A stretch of 9,456 bases of DNA from Coriobacteriaceae bacterium (GCA_019420325.1 JAHZHK010000078.1:4112-13567), one strand, 5' to 3'. Counted from the first letter of the stretch, positions 1 through 6,737 are shown. The notes: generated by a model not told the origin, from the sequence alone. Made by a program: numbers and translations.

Positions 1-2
1 TC

Positions 3-668
3 AAAATCGGCTGCGCCGTGTGGCTCGTCTCGGTGTTTGACGCGCGCGATGCGCGGGGTGTCTCCCTGGCGTACCGCATCGCCTTCATCATGCTGCTGGC
101 CGTGGTGCTTTGCACGCCGTTTCTGCTGCAAGGCAACCTCTTGGCGCACATGCTGCTTGATGTTGGGTCGTTTTTCTTCCAGCTTGTCGTGCTTATGGTT
201 GCCTACCAGATAGGCGTTGGTCTGCGAATTGGCCCTGTCGTCGTGTTTGCCTCGGCTCGCGCTGTGTGGGCGGCCGGAGTCCTGGCGGGCATAGCGATTG
301 CGCAGCTATGGGGCGGCCCTTCGGCTGTTCCGACCTTTGCGGTGGTTTTGGGAATCGCCGTGGCCGTAGCCTTCACCTTCATGTTCACCGAAAGGGACTG
401 CACCGACGTTCTGGCAAGCCTGCCGGAGCCCGACCATGCGCCGCGTTTCAGGGAGAAGTGCGAGCATGTGGCGGGGCACTACGGCCTGTCTGCCCGCGAG
501 TTGGAGGTCCTCGTGCTCATGGCCAAGGGTCGGTCGGCCTCACGTGTGGCTGAAGACTTGGGTGTCACGCTGGCCACGATCAATTCGCACGTCAACCATA
601 TCTATCGCAAGCTCGGGGTCCACTCGCGTCAGGAACTTATCGACGTGATCGAGCAGAACTCGGACTAG
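3..668 (+). CDS. LuxR-family transcriptional regulator with N-terminal membrane segments (5' partial)
   Basis: The reading frame is open from the window edge to the TAG at 666-668, so the 5' end is cut off. The GTG at 18 is the first possible start, but there is no ribosome binding site before it and whole proteins of this kind have a longer multi-span N-terminus. Counting from that GTG, about four hydrophobic helices lie near residues 20-37, 49-67, 72-95 and 104-124. A soluble stretch follows, then a LuxR/FixJ-type helix-turn-helix at about 155-215, with the typical LSARELEVL opening and the recognition-helix pattern TINSHVNHIYRKLGV-SRQEL. It is therefore probably a membrane-embedded one-component regulator that senses something in or across the membrane and binds DNA through its C-terminus. 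Such LuxR proteins are common in Eggerthellaceae, often beside respiratory molybdoenzymes. Its target and ligand cannot be read from the sequence. It converges on the next gene with a 6-bp gap. Confidence 0.85.
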   Translation, partial: KIGCAVWLVSVFDARDARGVSLAYRIAFIMLLAVVLCTPFLLQGNLLAHMLLDVGSFFFQLVVLMVAYQIGVGLRIGPVVVFASARAVWAAGVLAGIAIAQLWGGPSAVPTFAVVLGIAVAVAFTFMFTERDCTDVLASLPEPDHAPRFREKCEHVAGHYGLSARELEVLVLMAKGRSASRVAEDLGVTLATINSHVNHIYRKLGVHSRQELIDVIEQNSD

Positions 669-674
669 CGATTC

Positions 675-965
675 CTAGTCTCTAGTTGCGAAGACTTCAA
701 ATTCAACGCTGTCAGGCAGGGGGCTCGCGTCTCCATCCTCATTGATGGAGCGCACGAGCAGCTGGTAGAGCCCCTCTTGTTCGGGCGTATAAGAGAAATG
801 CCAGGTGAGGAGCTTGCCGGGGACGGCGCCCTCGGTTGCGTGGCGCGTCCAGGTGGCGCCTCCGTCGAGCGAGAACTCAACTGCGACGATGGCCTTGTCG
901 AAGTCGTCTGCGTATCCTTCGAAGTTCATGGGCTTTCCAACGGTTCCCGCGATGCGTCCGAGCAT
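675..965 (-). CDS. Small stand-alone protein resembling the Moco-oxidoreductase (sulfite oxidase type) dimerisation domain
   Basis: This is a 96-residue protein. The ATG at 965 is chosen because GGAGG (minus strand, 975-971) sits five bases upstream; the in-frame TTG at 977 overlaps that site and gives a longer, less likely start. The centre carries VEFSLDGGATWTRHA, followed by WHFSYTPEQEGLYQLLVRSINEDG. This matches the Ig-like C-terminal domain of sulfite oxidase and nitrate reductase family enzymes (VEVSxDGGxTWxxA, then W, then LxVRAxDxxG). No molybdopterin-binding domain, signal peptide or membrane helix is visible, so this is an orphan domain, not an enzyme. It could be a subunit or partner of a molybdoenzyme encoded elsewhere, or a remnant that has become a separate gene; the clean RBS and intact frame argue against simple decay. 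It is divergent from the copper operon and its 5' region faces that promoter. A CATAAT at 995-990 (minus strand) is a possible -10 box. The family is fairly clear; the function is unknown. Confidence 0.75.
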   Translation of the reverse strand: MLGRIAGTVGKPMNFEGYADDFDKAIVAVEFSLDGGATWTRHATEGAVPGKLLTWHFSYTPEQEGLYQLLVRSINEDGDASPLPDSVEFEVFATRD

Positions 966-970
966 GGGTG

Positions 971-975
971 CCTCC
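971..975 (-). promoter_or_regulatory. Shine-Dalgarno site that sets the start of the Moco-dimerisation-like gene
   Basis: The minus strand reads GGAGG, then CACCC, then ATG at 965. This is a full-strength ribosome binding site with five-base spacing. It fixes the start at 965 and argues against the TTG at 977, whose first codons would lie inside the site. Confidence 0.7.
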
Positions 976-1069
976 AAAATGTGTGCGTGATTATGCAGAC
1001 AAGGTTCTCACGTGACGCCTGCTTGGTCAACAGGCAAGTCTGCGCAGCGCTGTGTTTGGGACAAGCTGC

Positions 1070-1098
1070 TTGCAATTGCTCGGATCCGGGGATACTAT
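1070..1098 (+). promoter_or_regulatory. Predicted sigma-70-type promoter of the copper operon
   Basis: TTGCAA at 1070-1075 can act as a -35 box and TACTAT at 1093-1098 as a -10 box, with a 17-bp spacer. Transcription would then begin near 1105, just before the CsoR-type operator and about 50 bases before the csoR start. Each box departs from consensus at two positions, but the ideal spacing and the operator placed just downstream make this the best candidate in the divergent region. Confidence 0.6.
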
Positions 1099-1106
1099 TG
1101 CGCTCA

Positions 1107-1127
1107 ATAAACCCCCAGGGGGTATAT
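1107..1127 (+). promoter_or_regulatory. CsoR-type copper operator
   Basis: The core is ACCCCCAGGGGGT (1111-1123), a perfect palindrome around 1117. It extends outward with A/T-rich flanks to 21 bp with a single mismatched pair (1110/1124). Known CsoR operators are C-run/G-run palindromes with A/T flanks, such as TACCCnnnnGGGGTA types, and this site fits that class. It begins a few bases after the predicted transcription start and 27 bases before the csoR start codon. Bound CsoR would therefore block initiation of csoR-copA, and Cu(I) would relieve the block. Autoregulation is inferred. Confidence 0.82.
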
Positions 1128-1153
1128 GTATCGCATAAGAACGGGATGATGGA

Positions 1154-1546
1154 ATGAGCGATTGCTGTTGCGTGCATCACGCGGACATGCCTGAAGAAGT
1201 GCCGCTAGCCGCAGTTTCAACTGAGGAAGAACAACCTCAGGACCAGGCATGTTGCTGTGCAAAGTACAAGTCGACGCCACGTGGCGAGGAGTTTCAGGCC
1301 GACTTGCAGCGCAGGCTCAACCGCGCCATCGGCCAGCTCAACGGCGTGAAAGCGATGCTTGACGACAACCGCTATTGCGGCGACGTCCTCACACAGCTTG
1401 CCGCTGCGGAGAGCGCCGTGCATCGCGTGAGCGAGATGATTCTGCGCAACCACATGCAAACATGCGTGGTGGAGCAGATTCGCGCTGGGCATGACGAGAT
1501 CGTCGATGAAGCGATGGACTTGATTCACAGGTTTGGAGGAAGGTAA
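1154..1546 (+). CDS. csoR: Copper-sensing repressor CsoR (DUF156 family) with cysteine-rich N-terminal extension
   Basis: This is a 130-residue protein. Residues about 48-130 form the all-helical CsoR/RcnR fold, starting with the conserved RRLNRAIGQLNGVKAMLDDNRYC segment. The Cu(I) ligands of CsoR (Cys-His-Cys) are present as C75 (in YCGDVL), H100 and C104 (in NHMQTCV). This favours copper sensing over the nickel or formaldehyde sensors of the family, and the gene's position before copA and behind a C-run/G-run operator agrees. The N-terminal 45 or so residues are unusual: they hold C4-C6, H8-H9 and C33-C35, absent from typical CsoR proteins of roughly 90-120 residues. They may bind extra metal. 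The ATG at 1154 has only a weak GGGAT-like site upstream; an in-frame ATG at 1187 would remove the first cysteine cluster but keep the second. The stop codon directly abuts the copA start, indicating translational coupling. Confidence 0.92.
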   Translation: MSDCCCVHHADMPEEVPLAAVSTEEEQPQDQACCCAKYKSTPRGEEFQADLQRRLNRAIGQLNGVKAMLDDNRYCGDVLTQLAAAESAVHRVSEMILRNHMQTCVVEQIRAGHDEIVDEAMDLIHRFGGR

Positions 1547-3877
1547 GTGGCAACTCAGGTATTCGACGTCACGGGAATGACCTGCGCGGCGTGCTCGGCT
1601 CGCGTCGAGAAGACGACGAGCGCGGTGCCCGGCGTGGAGAAGGCCGTGGTCAACCTGCTCAAGAACAGCATGGAGGTCACGTATTCGGGTGACGAGGCGG
1701 TGCTTGCTGCAATCAGCGAGGCTGTTGACAAGGCCGGATATGGTGCCATCCCGCGCACTTCGCAGGCCGCTGCCGGCACGGCGGCGCAGAGGGGCCCTGC
1801 AGGTCCCACGCCTGCCGAGATTGCCCAGGCCGAGGCCAAACATGTGCGCATTCGCCTTATCGTGAGCTTCATCTTCACCATCCCGTTGTTCTACCTGGAT
1901 ATGGGCCATATGTACGGTTGGCCCCTGCCGAGTATTTTCTTGGGTCACGAGAACATGATGACGTTCGGTCTCACGCAGTTCCTGCTCGTCATCCCTGTTA
2001 TTGCCATCAACTTCAAGTTTTTTCGCAACGGCCTCAAAGGTCTCATCCACAAGGCTCCCAATATGGACACGCTTGTGGCGCTGGGCGCGGCTGCGTCCAT
2101 GCTCTATAGCATCGCGGCGCTGTATCGCATTGGGTATGCACTTGGCCATGGCGACATGGACGGGGCTCATGCGGCGGCAATGGACCTGTACTTTGAGGGT
2201 GCGGGCATGATCCTCACCCTCATCACGCTGGGCAAGTACTTTGAGGCCCGCGCCAAGGGCCGCACGACCGACGCCATTGCCTCGCTCATGAACCTGGCGC
2301 CCAAGACGGCGGTGCTCGTGGGCGACGATGGGGCGGAGCGCGAGGTCCCGGTCGAGCAGGTGCAGGTGGGTGACGTCCTGGTCGTTCGCACGGGTACGGG
2401 CGTGCCGGTCGACGGGGCAGTGGTCGAAGGCTCGGTTGCCGTCGATGAGTCGGCGCTCACGGGCGAAAGCGTACCGGTGGACAAGGCCGTGGGAAGCGAG
2501 CTTTCAGCGGGCACGGTGGCTGTTTCCGGGTACGTGCGCATGTGCGCGACGCGCGTGGGTGACGACACGGCGCTGGCCCATATCATCAAACTGGTGGATG
2601 ATGCCACGAGCAGCAAGGCCCCTATCCAGCGCATTGCCGACCGCATTTCCGGCGTGTTCGTGCCGGCGGTCATCACCGTGGCGGTCGCTGTGTTCTGCAT
2701 CTGGCTTGTGGCTACGGGCATGGACGTGGCGAAGGCCGTTGTCCACGGTATCTCGGTGCTCGTCATCAGCTGCCCGTGCGCCCTTGGCCTGGCCACGCCC
2801 ACGGCGATCATGGTGGGCACGGGTCGCGGCGCCAAGCAGGGCATTCTTATCAAGAGTGCCGAGACGCTTGAAAACGCCCATGATGTGGCATGCGTCGTGT
2901 TCGACAAGACGGGCACCATCACGCACGGCACGCCCGAGGTCACCGACGTGGTCTGTGTCTCCGGCATGGAAGAGGACGACCTTCTCACGCTTGCCTTGAG
3001 CATTGAGGAGAAGAGCGAGCATCCCCTGGCGCGTGCGGTGGTGGATTACGCGGGCAGCCGTGCTACCGACAAGCTTCCCGTGAAGGGCTGGCGCCAGGTG
3101 TCGGGCCAGGGCCTTGCTTGTACGACCGAGGGTCAGGAGGCTTTTGCGGGCAACGCGCTCATGATGAGCGAACACAGCATTGACCTGGCAGGATTGGGAA
3201 CGCGCGCCGACGAACTTGCCGCCCAGGGCAAGACGCCGCTCTTCTTTGCTTGGGCCGGCCAGCTTGTGGGCCTCATTGCGCTTGCCGACACTGTGAAGCC
3301 CACGAGTGCCGCCGCCATCGCCGAGCTGCGCGCGATGGGCATCAAGACCGTCATGCTCACGGGCGACAACGAGCGCACGGCTGCGGCCATCCAGAAGCAG
3401 GTGGGCGTTGACGAGGTTGTTGCCGGAGTGCTGCCTGAGGGCAAAGACGCCCAGATCCGTCGCCTGCAGATGCAGGGCAAGGTTGCTATGGTGGGCGACG
3501 GCGTGAACGACGCTCCCGCTCTGGCCCGTGCCGACATCGGCATCGCCATCGGGGCCGGCACCGAGGTTGCCATCGAGAGCGCCGACATGGTCCTCATGCG
3601 TTCCGACCTGCTCGATGTGGCCAGCGCCATTAAGCTTTCGTGCTCCACGCTGCGCAACATCAAGCAGAACCTCTTCTGGGCTCTGTTCTACAACGTGATC
3701 TGCATTCCTGTGGCCGCCGGTGCCCTCACGCCGCTTGGCATCACGTTCACGCCTGACTTTGCGGCCTTTGCCATGAGCTGCAGCTCGATCTGCGTCGTGA
3801 GCAATGCACTTCGCCTGCGCGGCTGGAAGCCCAAGTGGCTTTCAGGTGAGGCAGCTAAGGCGGCGGCGGGGCAATAG
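1547..3877 (+). CDS. copA: Cu(+)-exporting P1B-type ATPase CopA
   Basis: This 776-residue inner-membrane pump uses ATP to export Cu(I) from the cytoplasm. One N-terminal heavy-metal-associated domain occupies about 1-70 with GMTCAAC (C13, C16). The other P1B motifs appear in order: TGES at 305-308 in the actuator domain, the membrane CPC at 409-411 inside ISCPCALG, DKTGT with phosphorylated D453, SEHP at 490-493 in the nucleotide domain, TGDN near 605-608, and GDGVNDAP at 650-657. The last helices carry YN (715-716) and MSCSS (743-747) followed by VVSNALRLR. These are the TM7/TM8 signatures of the Cu(I) subgroup P1B-1, so the substrate call is stronger than for a generic heavy-metal ATPase. 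The start is GTG at 1547, immediately after the csoR TAA, with GGAGG (1535-1539) seven bases upstream inside the csoR end. Length and domain order are normal, with no frameshift. Confidence 0.97.
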   Translation: MATQVFDVTGMTCAACSARVEKTTSAVPGVEKAVVNLLKNSMEVTYSGDEAVLAAISEAVDKAGYGAIPRTSQAAAGTAAQRGPAGPTPAEIAQAEAKHVRIRLIVSFIFTIPLFYLDMGHMYGWPLPSIFLGHENMMTFGLTQFLLVIPVIAINFKFFRNGLKGLIHKAPNMDTLVALGAAASMLYSIAALYRIGYALGHGDMDGAHAAAMDLYFEGAGMILTLITLGKYFEARAKGRTTDAIASLMNLAPKTAVLVGDDGAEREVPVEQVQVGDVLVVRTGTGVPVDGAVVEGSVAVDESALTGESVPVDKAVGSELSAGTVAVSGYVRMCATRVGDDTALAHIIKLVDDATSSKAPIQRIADRISGVFVPAVITVAVAVFCIWLVATGMDVAKAVVHGISVLVISCPCALGLATPTAIMVGTGRGAKQGILIKSAETLENAHDVACVVFDKTGTITHGTPEVTDVVCVSGMEEDDLLTLALSIEEKSEHPLARAVVDYAGSRATDKLPVKGWRQVSGQGLACTTEGQEAFAGNALMMSEHSIDLAGLGTRADELAAQGKTPLFFAWAGQLVGLIALADTVKPTSAAAIAELRAMGIKTVMLTGDNERTAAAIQKQVGVDEVVAGVLPEGKDAQIRRLQMQGKVAMVGDGVNDAPALARADIGIAIGAGTEVAIESADMVLMRSDLLDVASAIKLSCSTLRNIKQNLFWALFYNVICIPVAAGALTPLGITFTPDFAAFAMSCSSICVVSNALRLRGWKPKWLSGEAAKAAAGQ

Positions 3878-4005
3878 GGCCGCCGTTTGCAAGTTGGGTT
3901 CCACGATGCGGGGTGCCCCGTGCGCCCTGCATCATATATAGATGAACCATATACACAAGGCGGGCATTCCGGCGCCTGCCGCGTAAAGAAGAAAGGATTG
4001 CAATC

Positions 4006-4230
4006 ATGGGTCTGTTCAGCAAGAAGGAGACCACCACGTTCGACGTTAAGGGCATGCACTGCCCCAAGTGTGTGGCCCGCGTGACTGATGCGCTTCAGGG
4101 CGTCGAGGGCGTCACCGCTGCCAACGTCGCGCTTGAGGACGAGAAGGCCGTCGTCGAGGGCCACGGTTACTCGGTTGACGCCTGCATCGCTGCCGTCAGC
4201 GAAATCGGCTTCGAGGCAAGCCTGGCATAA
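4006..4230 (+). CDS. copZ: CopZ-like copper chaperone (heavy-metal-associated domain protein)
   Basis: This is a 74-residue cytoplasmic protein consisting of one HMA fold. GMHCPKC (C19, C22) is the Cu(I)-binding loop, and the rest has the ferredoxin-like pattern of CopZ/Atx1 (VEGVTAANVALEDEKAVV, then a C-terminal GFEASLA strand). The ten-residue head MGLFSKKETT is slightly longer than in most CopZ proteins. GAAAGGA at 3991-3997 provides an RBS eight bases before the ATG. The gene lies 128 bp behind copA on the same strand, so it may be read through from the csoR promoter or have its own. I see no second C-run/G-run operator before it. By family it would hand Cu(I) to the CopA metal-binding domain and the transport site. 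Another soft-metal HMA chaperone is possible, but the neighbours favour copper. Confidence 0.92.
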   Translation: MGLFSKKETTTFDVKGMHCPKCVARVTDALQGVEGVTAANVALEDEKAVVEGHGYSVDACIAAVSEIGFEASLA

Positions 4231-4365
4231 GAGGGGCGCCATGGCTTAAGGCCGGGGAAGGGCCGCTTCCATCAGAGCTGGGCCTCACGCCAACGTTCGC
4301 GACACCACCGCACGCTGCATAGACCCGTGCGCGCATGGCCTGATTTGTGGCTGCAAACGCGCAAG

Positions 4366-4463
4366 GGGCACCAGGTTCTTCCCGGCGCAGTTTTCCTAAA
4401 AGAAGGGGCCCTTGCGGGCCCCTTCTTTTAGGAACTGTTTGAGCACGGGAAGAACCTGGCGCC
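4366..4463. terminator. Large nested inverted repeat, probable bidirectional terminator
   Basis: The inner element is a perfect 19-bp stem, 4393-4411 pairing with 4416-4434, around a four-base TTGC loop. The stem has a GC-rich tip (GGGGCCC) and A/T-rich sides, so the strand leaving it is T-rich in either direction. Outside it, 4371-4384 (CCAGGTTCTTCCCG) is exactly complementary to 4446-4459, and 4366-4369 with 4461-4463 adds a few more pairs. It lies between the ends of the convergent copZ and MFS genes, with its outer arm ending 26 bp before the MFS stop. Termination of both genes is the simplest role. The second, outer pair of arms is more than a terminator needs. Confidence 0.85.
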
Positions 4464-4484
4464 TCCTCGGGAGCCTTGTCCGAG

Positions 4485-6386
4485 CTACTCGGCTCTCTCC
4501 ACGTAGCGAGCCATGGCGCACTGCACGATGTCGGAGCGGTTGATGACGCCCACGACCTGGCCCTCGTCGAGAACGGCGACCTTCTTGAGGTGGTTCTCGC
4601 CAAGCACGCGGCAAACCTCGGGAAGGTCGGCGTGGATGTCTACGCCAATGATGCCCTTGGTGCCGATCTCCTTGGCAGGCAGCTTGACCAGGGCGTCGAG
4701 CACCTCGTTGAAGCCCTCGCCCTCCTTGGTCTTGCTGATGGTCTGCGACATCATGACGATGGGGTCCACCACGGTGGAGGTGCGCTTGGACAGGAAGCGC
4801 ATCACGTCGCCGTCGGACACGAAGCCCAGGGCGCGGCCACTCTCATCCACGAGGGGCGCCGCGGAGATGCCCTTGTCAACGAAGAGGTGCAGCGCGTCGA
4901 GCACGGTGGCGTTGGCCGGCAGGGAGTACACGTCGCGGCGCATGATGGACTCGAGGATGCTGCGGCGCTCGCCCGTGGGGTCGGCAGAGGCTGCCTCGCC
5001 GGGCTTGTCCTTCACGAAGACAAGCGTGAGGATGAAGGCCGCGAGGCACATGAAGCCCGCGACGACGAAGGCCATGTTCGTGCCGTGGATGCCTGCGTGT
5101 ACGGGGTCCATGCCGGTGGAGGAGTTGGTCACGGCAGTGGAGACGCTCACGATAATGGCGGTGCCCAGCGAGCCCGCGACCTGGCGGAACGTGTTGCTCA
5201 CCGAGGTGCCGTGGTTCATGAGGCTGTTGTCCAGGGCGTTCATGCCCCAGGTGCCGATGGGCATGTTGACAAGCGACAGCGAGAAAAGACGCACGGTGTA
5301 AAGCACGCAGATCCACGAGACGGGCGTGGAGTCTCCCAGCAGCGCAAAGCAGAACGTTGTGAGGGTCAAAACGCCGGTGCCGATGAGGCTCAGCATGCGC
5401 GGACCGCGCTTGTCGAAGAGGCGGCCCGCCACAAGGCCCATGAGTGCCATGACGATGGCGCCGGGCAGCAGCACCAGGCCCGACGTGGTGGCAGAGATGC
5501 CGCGCAGGGACTGCAGGTAGATGGGCACGAGGATGCCGGCAGCCATGAGGGCGCCCTGCACCACCATGCTGATGATGGTGGAGATGAGGAACTTGCGGTT
5601 GGCAAGCACGCGCACCTGCAGCATGGGCTTGTCCATCTTGAGCTGGCGGGTGAAGAACACGACGAGAGCCACAACGCCGACGATGACGCCGACCAGGGCG
5701 GCTGCGCTCACGCCGGAGCCACCGATGACCGACAGACCGTAGAGCAGGCCACCGAAGCCCAGCGTGGAGGTGATGACGCTGGGCACGTCGAGCGTGGCAT
5801 CCTTGCGCGCACCCTGGCCGTGCTCAAGCACCGCGGCCGAAAAGGCCAGGATGATGACACCTAGGCCTGCGACGATGAAGAAAAGGTCGTGCCAGGTGGC
5901 GTTGTCGATGATGAGGCCGGCAGCCGTGGGTCCAAGCGCCGGTGCAAAGCCGATGACGAGGCCGTACAGGCCCATGGCCGTGCCGCGCTTCTCAACGGGG
6001 AACATGAGCATGAGCTCGGTCATCACGAGGGGCATCATGACGCCCTCGCCGGCGGCTTGCACGAGACGGCCCGCCAGAATGGTGGGGAAGTTGGGCCCCC
6101 AGCCTGCGATGGCAGAGCCGGCCGTGAAGATGGCCATGGCGACGAGGAACAGGTTGCGCATTGAGAAACGGTCGATGAGAAACGCAGTGATGGGAATCAT
6201 GATGGCGTTCACGAGCGTGAAGCCGGTGGTGAGCCACTGGGCCGTGGAAGCGTCGACGTTCGTCTCGATCATGATGGAGGGAAGCGCCGGGGTCACCAGC
6301 GTCTGGTTGAGCACGGCGATGAACGTGCCGAAAATCATCACCACGAGCATGAGGGTTTGTTTGCGTGTGAGTCCGAGTAATGCCAT
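4485..6386 (-). CDS. MFS multidrug-type exporter (DHA2/EmrB-like) with C-terminal CBS domain pair
   Basis: This is a 633-residue protein starting at ATG 6386, where GAAGAGG lies five bases upstream on the minus strand. Residues about 1-460 are a multi-span major facilitator domain of the EmrB/QacA type. It opens with MLVVMIFGTFIAVLNQTLVT, has QWLTTGFTLVNAIMIPITAFL in the second helix region, an antiporter motif C-like GFAPALGPTAAGLI at 146-159, and a motif A-like GRLFDKRGPR at 321-330. After a short polar linker, residues about 475-625 form two CBS units: IMRRDVYSLPANATVLDALHL with GISAAPLVDESGRALGFVSDGD, then a second unit ending VAVLDEGQVVGVINRSDI. CBS pairs usually bind adenine nucleotides, so export may be gated by cell energy state; this is inference. 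The substrate is unknown. No membrane-fusion partner gene is next to it. The gene is convergent with copZ and divergent from the gene at 6753. Confidence 0.9.
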   Translation of the reverse strand: MALLGLTRKQTLMLVVMIFGTFIAVLNQTLVTPALPSIMIETNVDASTAQWLTTGFTLVNAIMIPITAFLIDRFSMRNLFLVAMAIFTAGSAIAGWGPNFPTILAGRLVQAAGEGVMMPLVMTELMLMFPVEKRGTAMGLYGLVIGFAPALGPTAAGLIIDNATWHDLFFIVAGLGVIILAFSAAVLEHGQGARKDATLDVPSVITSTLGFGGLLYGLSVIGGSGVSAAALVGVIVGVVALVVFFTRQLKMDKPMLQVRVLANRKFLISTIISMVVQGALMAAGILVPIYLQSLRGISATTSGLVLLPGAIVMALMGLVAGRLFDKRGPRMLSLIGTGVLTLTTFCFALLGDSTPVSWICVLYTVRLFSLSLVNMPIGTWGMNALDNSLMNHGTSVSNTFRQVAGSLGTAIIVSVSTAVTNSSTGMDPVHAGIHGTNMAFVVAGFMCLAAFILTLVFVKDKPGEAASADPTGERRSILESIMRRDVYSLPANATVLDALHLFVDKGISAAPLVDESGRALGFVSDGDVMRFLSKRTSTVVDPIVMMSQTISKTKEGEGFNEVLDALVKLPAKEIGTKGIIGVDIHADLPEVCRVLGENHLKKVAVLDEGQVVGVINRSDIVQCAMARYVERAE

Positions 6387-6391
6387 GTGCG

Positions 6392-6398
6392 CCTCTTC
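6392..6398 (-). promoter_or_regulatory. Ribosome binding site that sets the MFS start
   Basis: On the minus strand GAAGAGG is followed by CGCAC and ATG at 6386. The protein from there begins with MALLGLTRKQ and the first transmembrane helix, as usual for EmrB-type proteins. The frame stays open back to an ATG at 6623, but that extra 79-residue segment is not membrane-like, has no SD site and would cover the dyad at 6574-6611. Confidence 0.65.
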
Positions 6399-6573
6399 AG
6401 TTCTTATTCCTAGAAAACATGTAGCAATCCAGGGTATGCCTGCCATGTGCGCACGGCGTGCCGAGAAGGTGGTTTCCTCATGGATGCACGGGCAAAACAT
6501 GTTGGATGTTTGACGTACGACATGCCCTACAGTAATCGCAAATAAGCCTTTTACCTGCCTGTTTGTTTGCAAA

Positions 6574-6611
6574 TCACCAACTATTGGCGAGGTGGCAGCA
6601 ATAGTTGGTGA
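6574..6611. promoter_or_regulatory. Perfect dyad, possible operator for the divergent genes
   Basis: TCACCAACTATTG (6574-6586) is exactly repeated in inverse complement at 6599-6611, with a 12-base spacer. The half-site itself contains CCAA-N3-TTGG when read to 6587, and a further small palindrome GCCAACTTTGGC lies at 6635-6646. No T-run follows on either strand, so a terminator is unlikely. Its position between two divergently transcribed genes suits an operator controlling one or both. The binding protein is not known. Confidence 0.6.
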
Positions 6612-6737
6612 ACATGGCCCCAATCAATACTTTCGCCAACTTTGGCCGCTGCATGGGTTCACCTAGGTCCATATATTTTTCCCTAGAAACACGTTGAAGC
6701 CCGTGCGGCTTGGGTGCGTGCGCGAGATGCGCGGCCA

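Noticed and set aside
777..1157. A 126-codon plus-strand frame between the LuxR gene and csoR
   Set aside because: It lies mostly opposite the Moco-dimerisation-like gene, runs through the copper promoter and operator, and has no coding signature.
1217..2170. A 317-codon minus-strand open frame across csoR and copA
   Set aside because: It spans two well-supported genes on the other strand and shows no recognisable domain.
3908..3920. GCGGGGTGCCCCG considered as a second CsoR operator before copZ
   Set aside because: The runs are in the order G then C, opposite to the C-run/G-run order of CsoR sites, and the A/T flanks are missing. As a hairpin its loop would be too small.
4256..4270. GGAAG/CTTCC hairpin just after copZ
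   Set aside because: It has only a five-pair stem with no T-run. The much stronger structure at 4393-4434 is the credible terminator.
4476..5864. A 462-codon open frame on the plus strand opposite the MFS gene
   Set aside because: It is a His/Asp/Glu/Gly-rich shadow of the MFS-CBS coding sequence. The minus frame has transmembrane helices and CBS motifs.
6387..6623. A 79-residue N-terminal extension of the MFS protein starting at 6623
   Set aside because: It has no SD site, no membrane helix, includes a regulatory-looking dyad, and a good SD marks ATG 6386 where EmrB-like homology begins.
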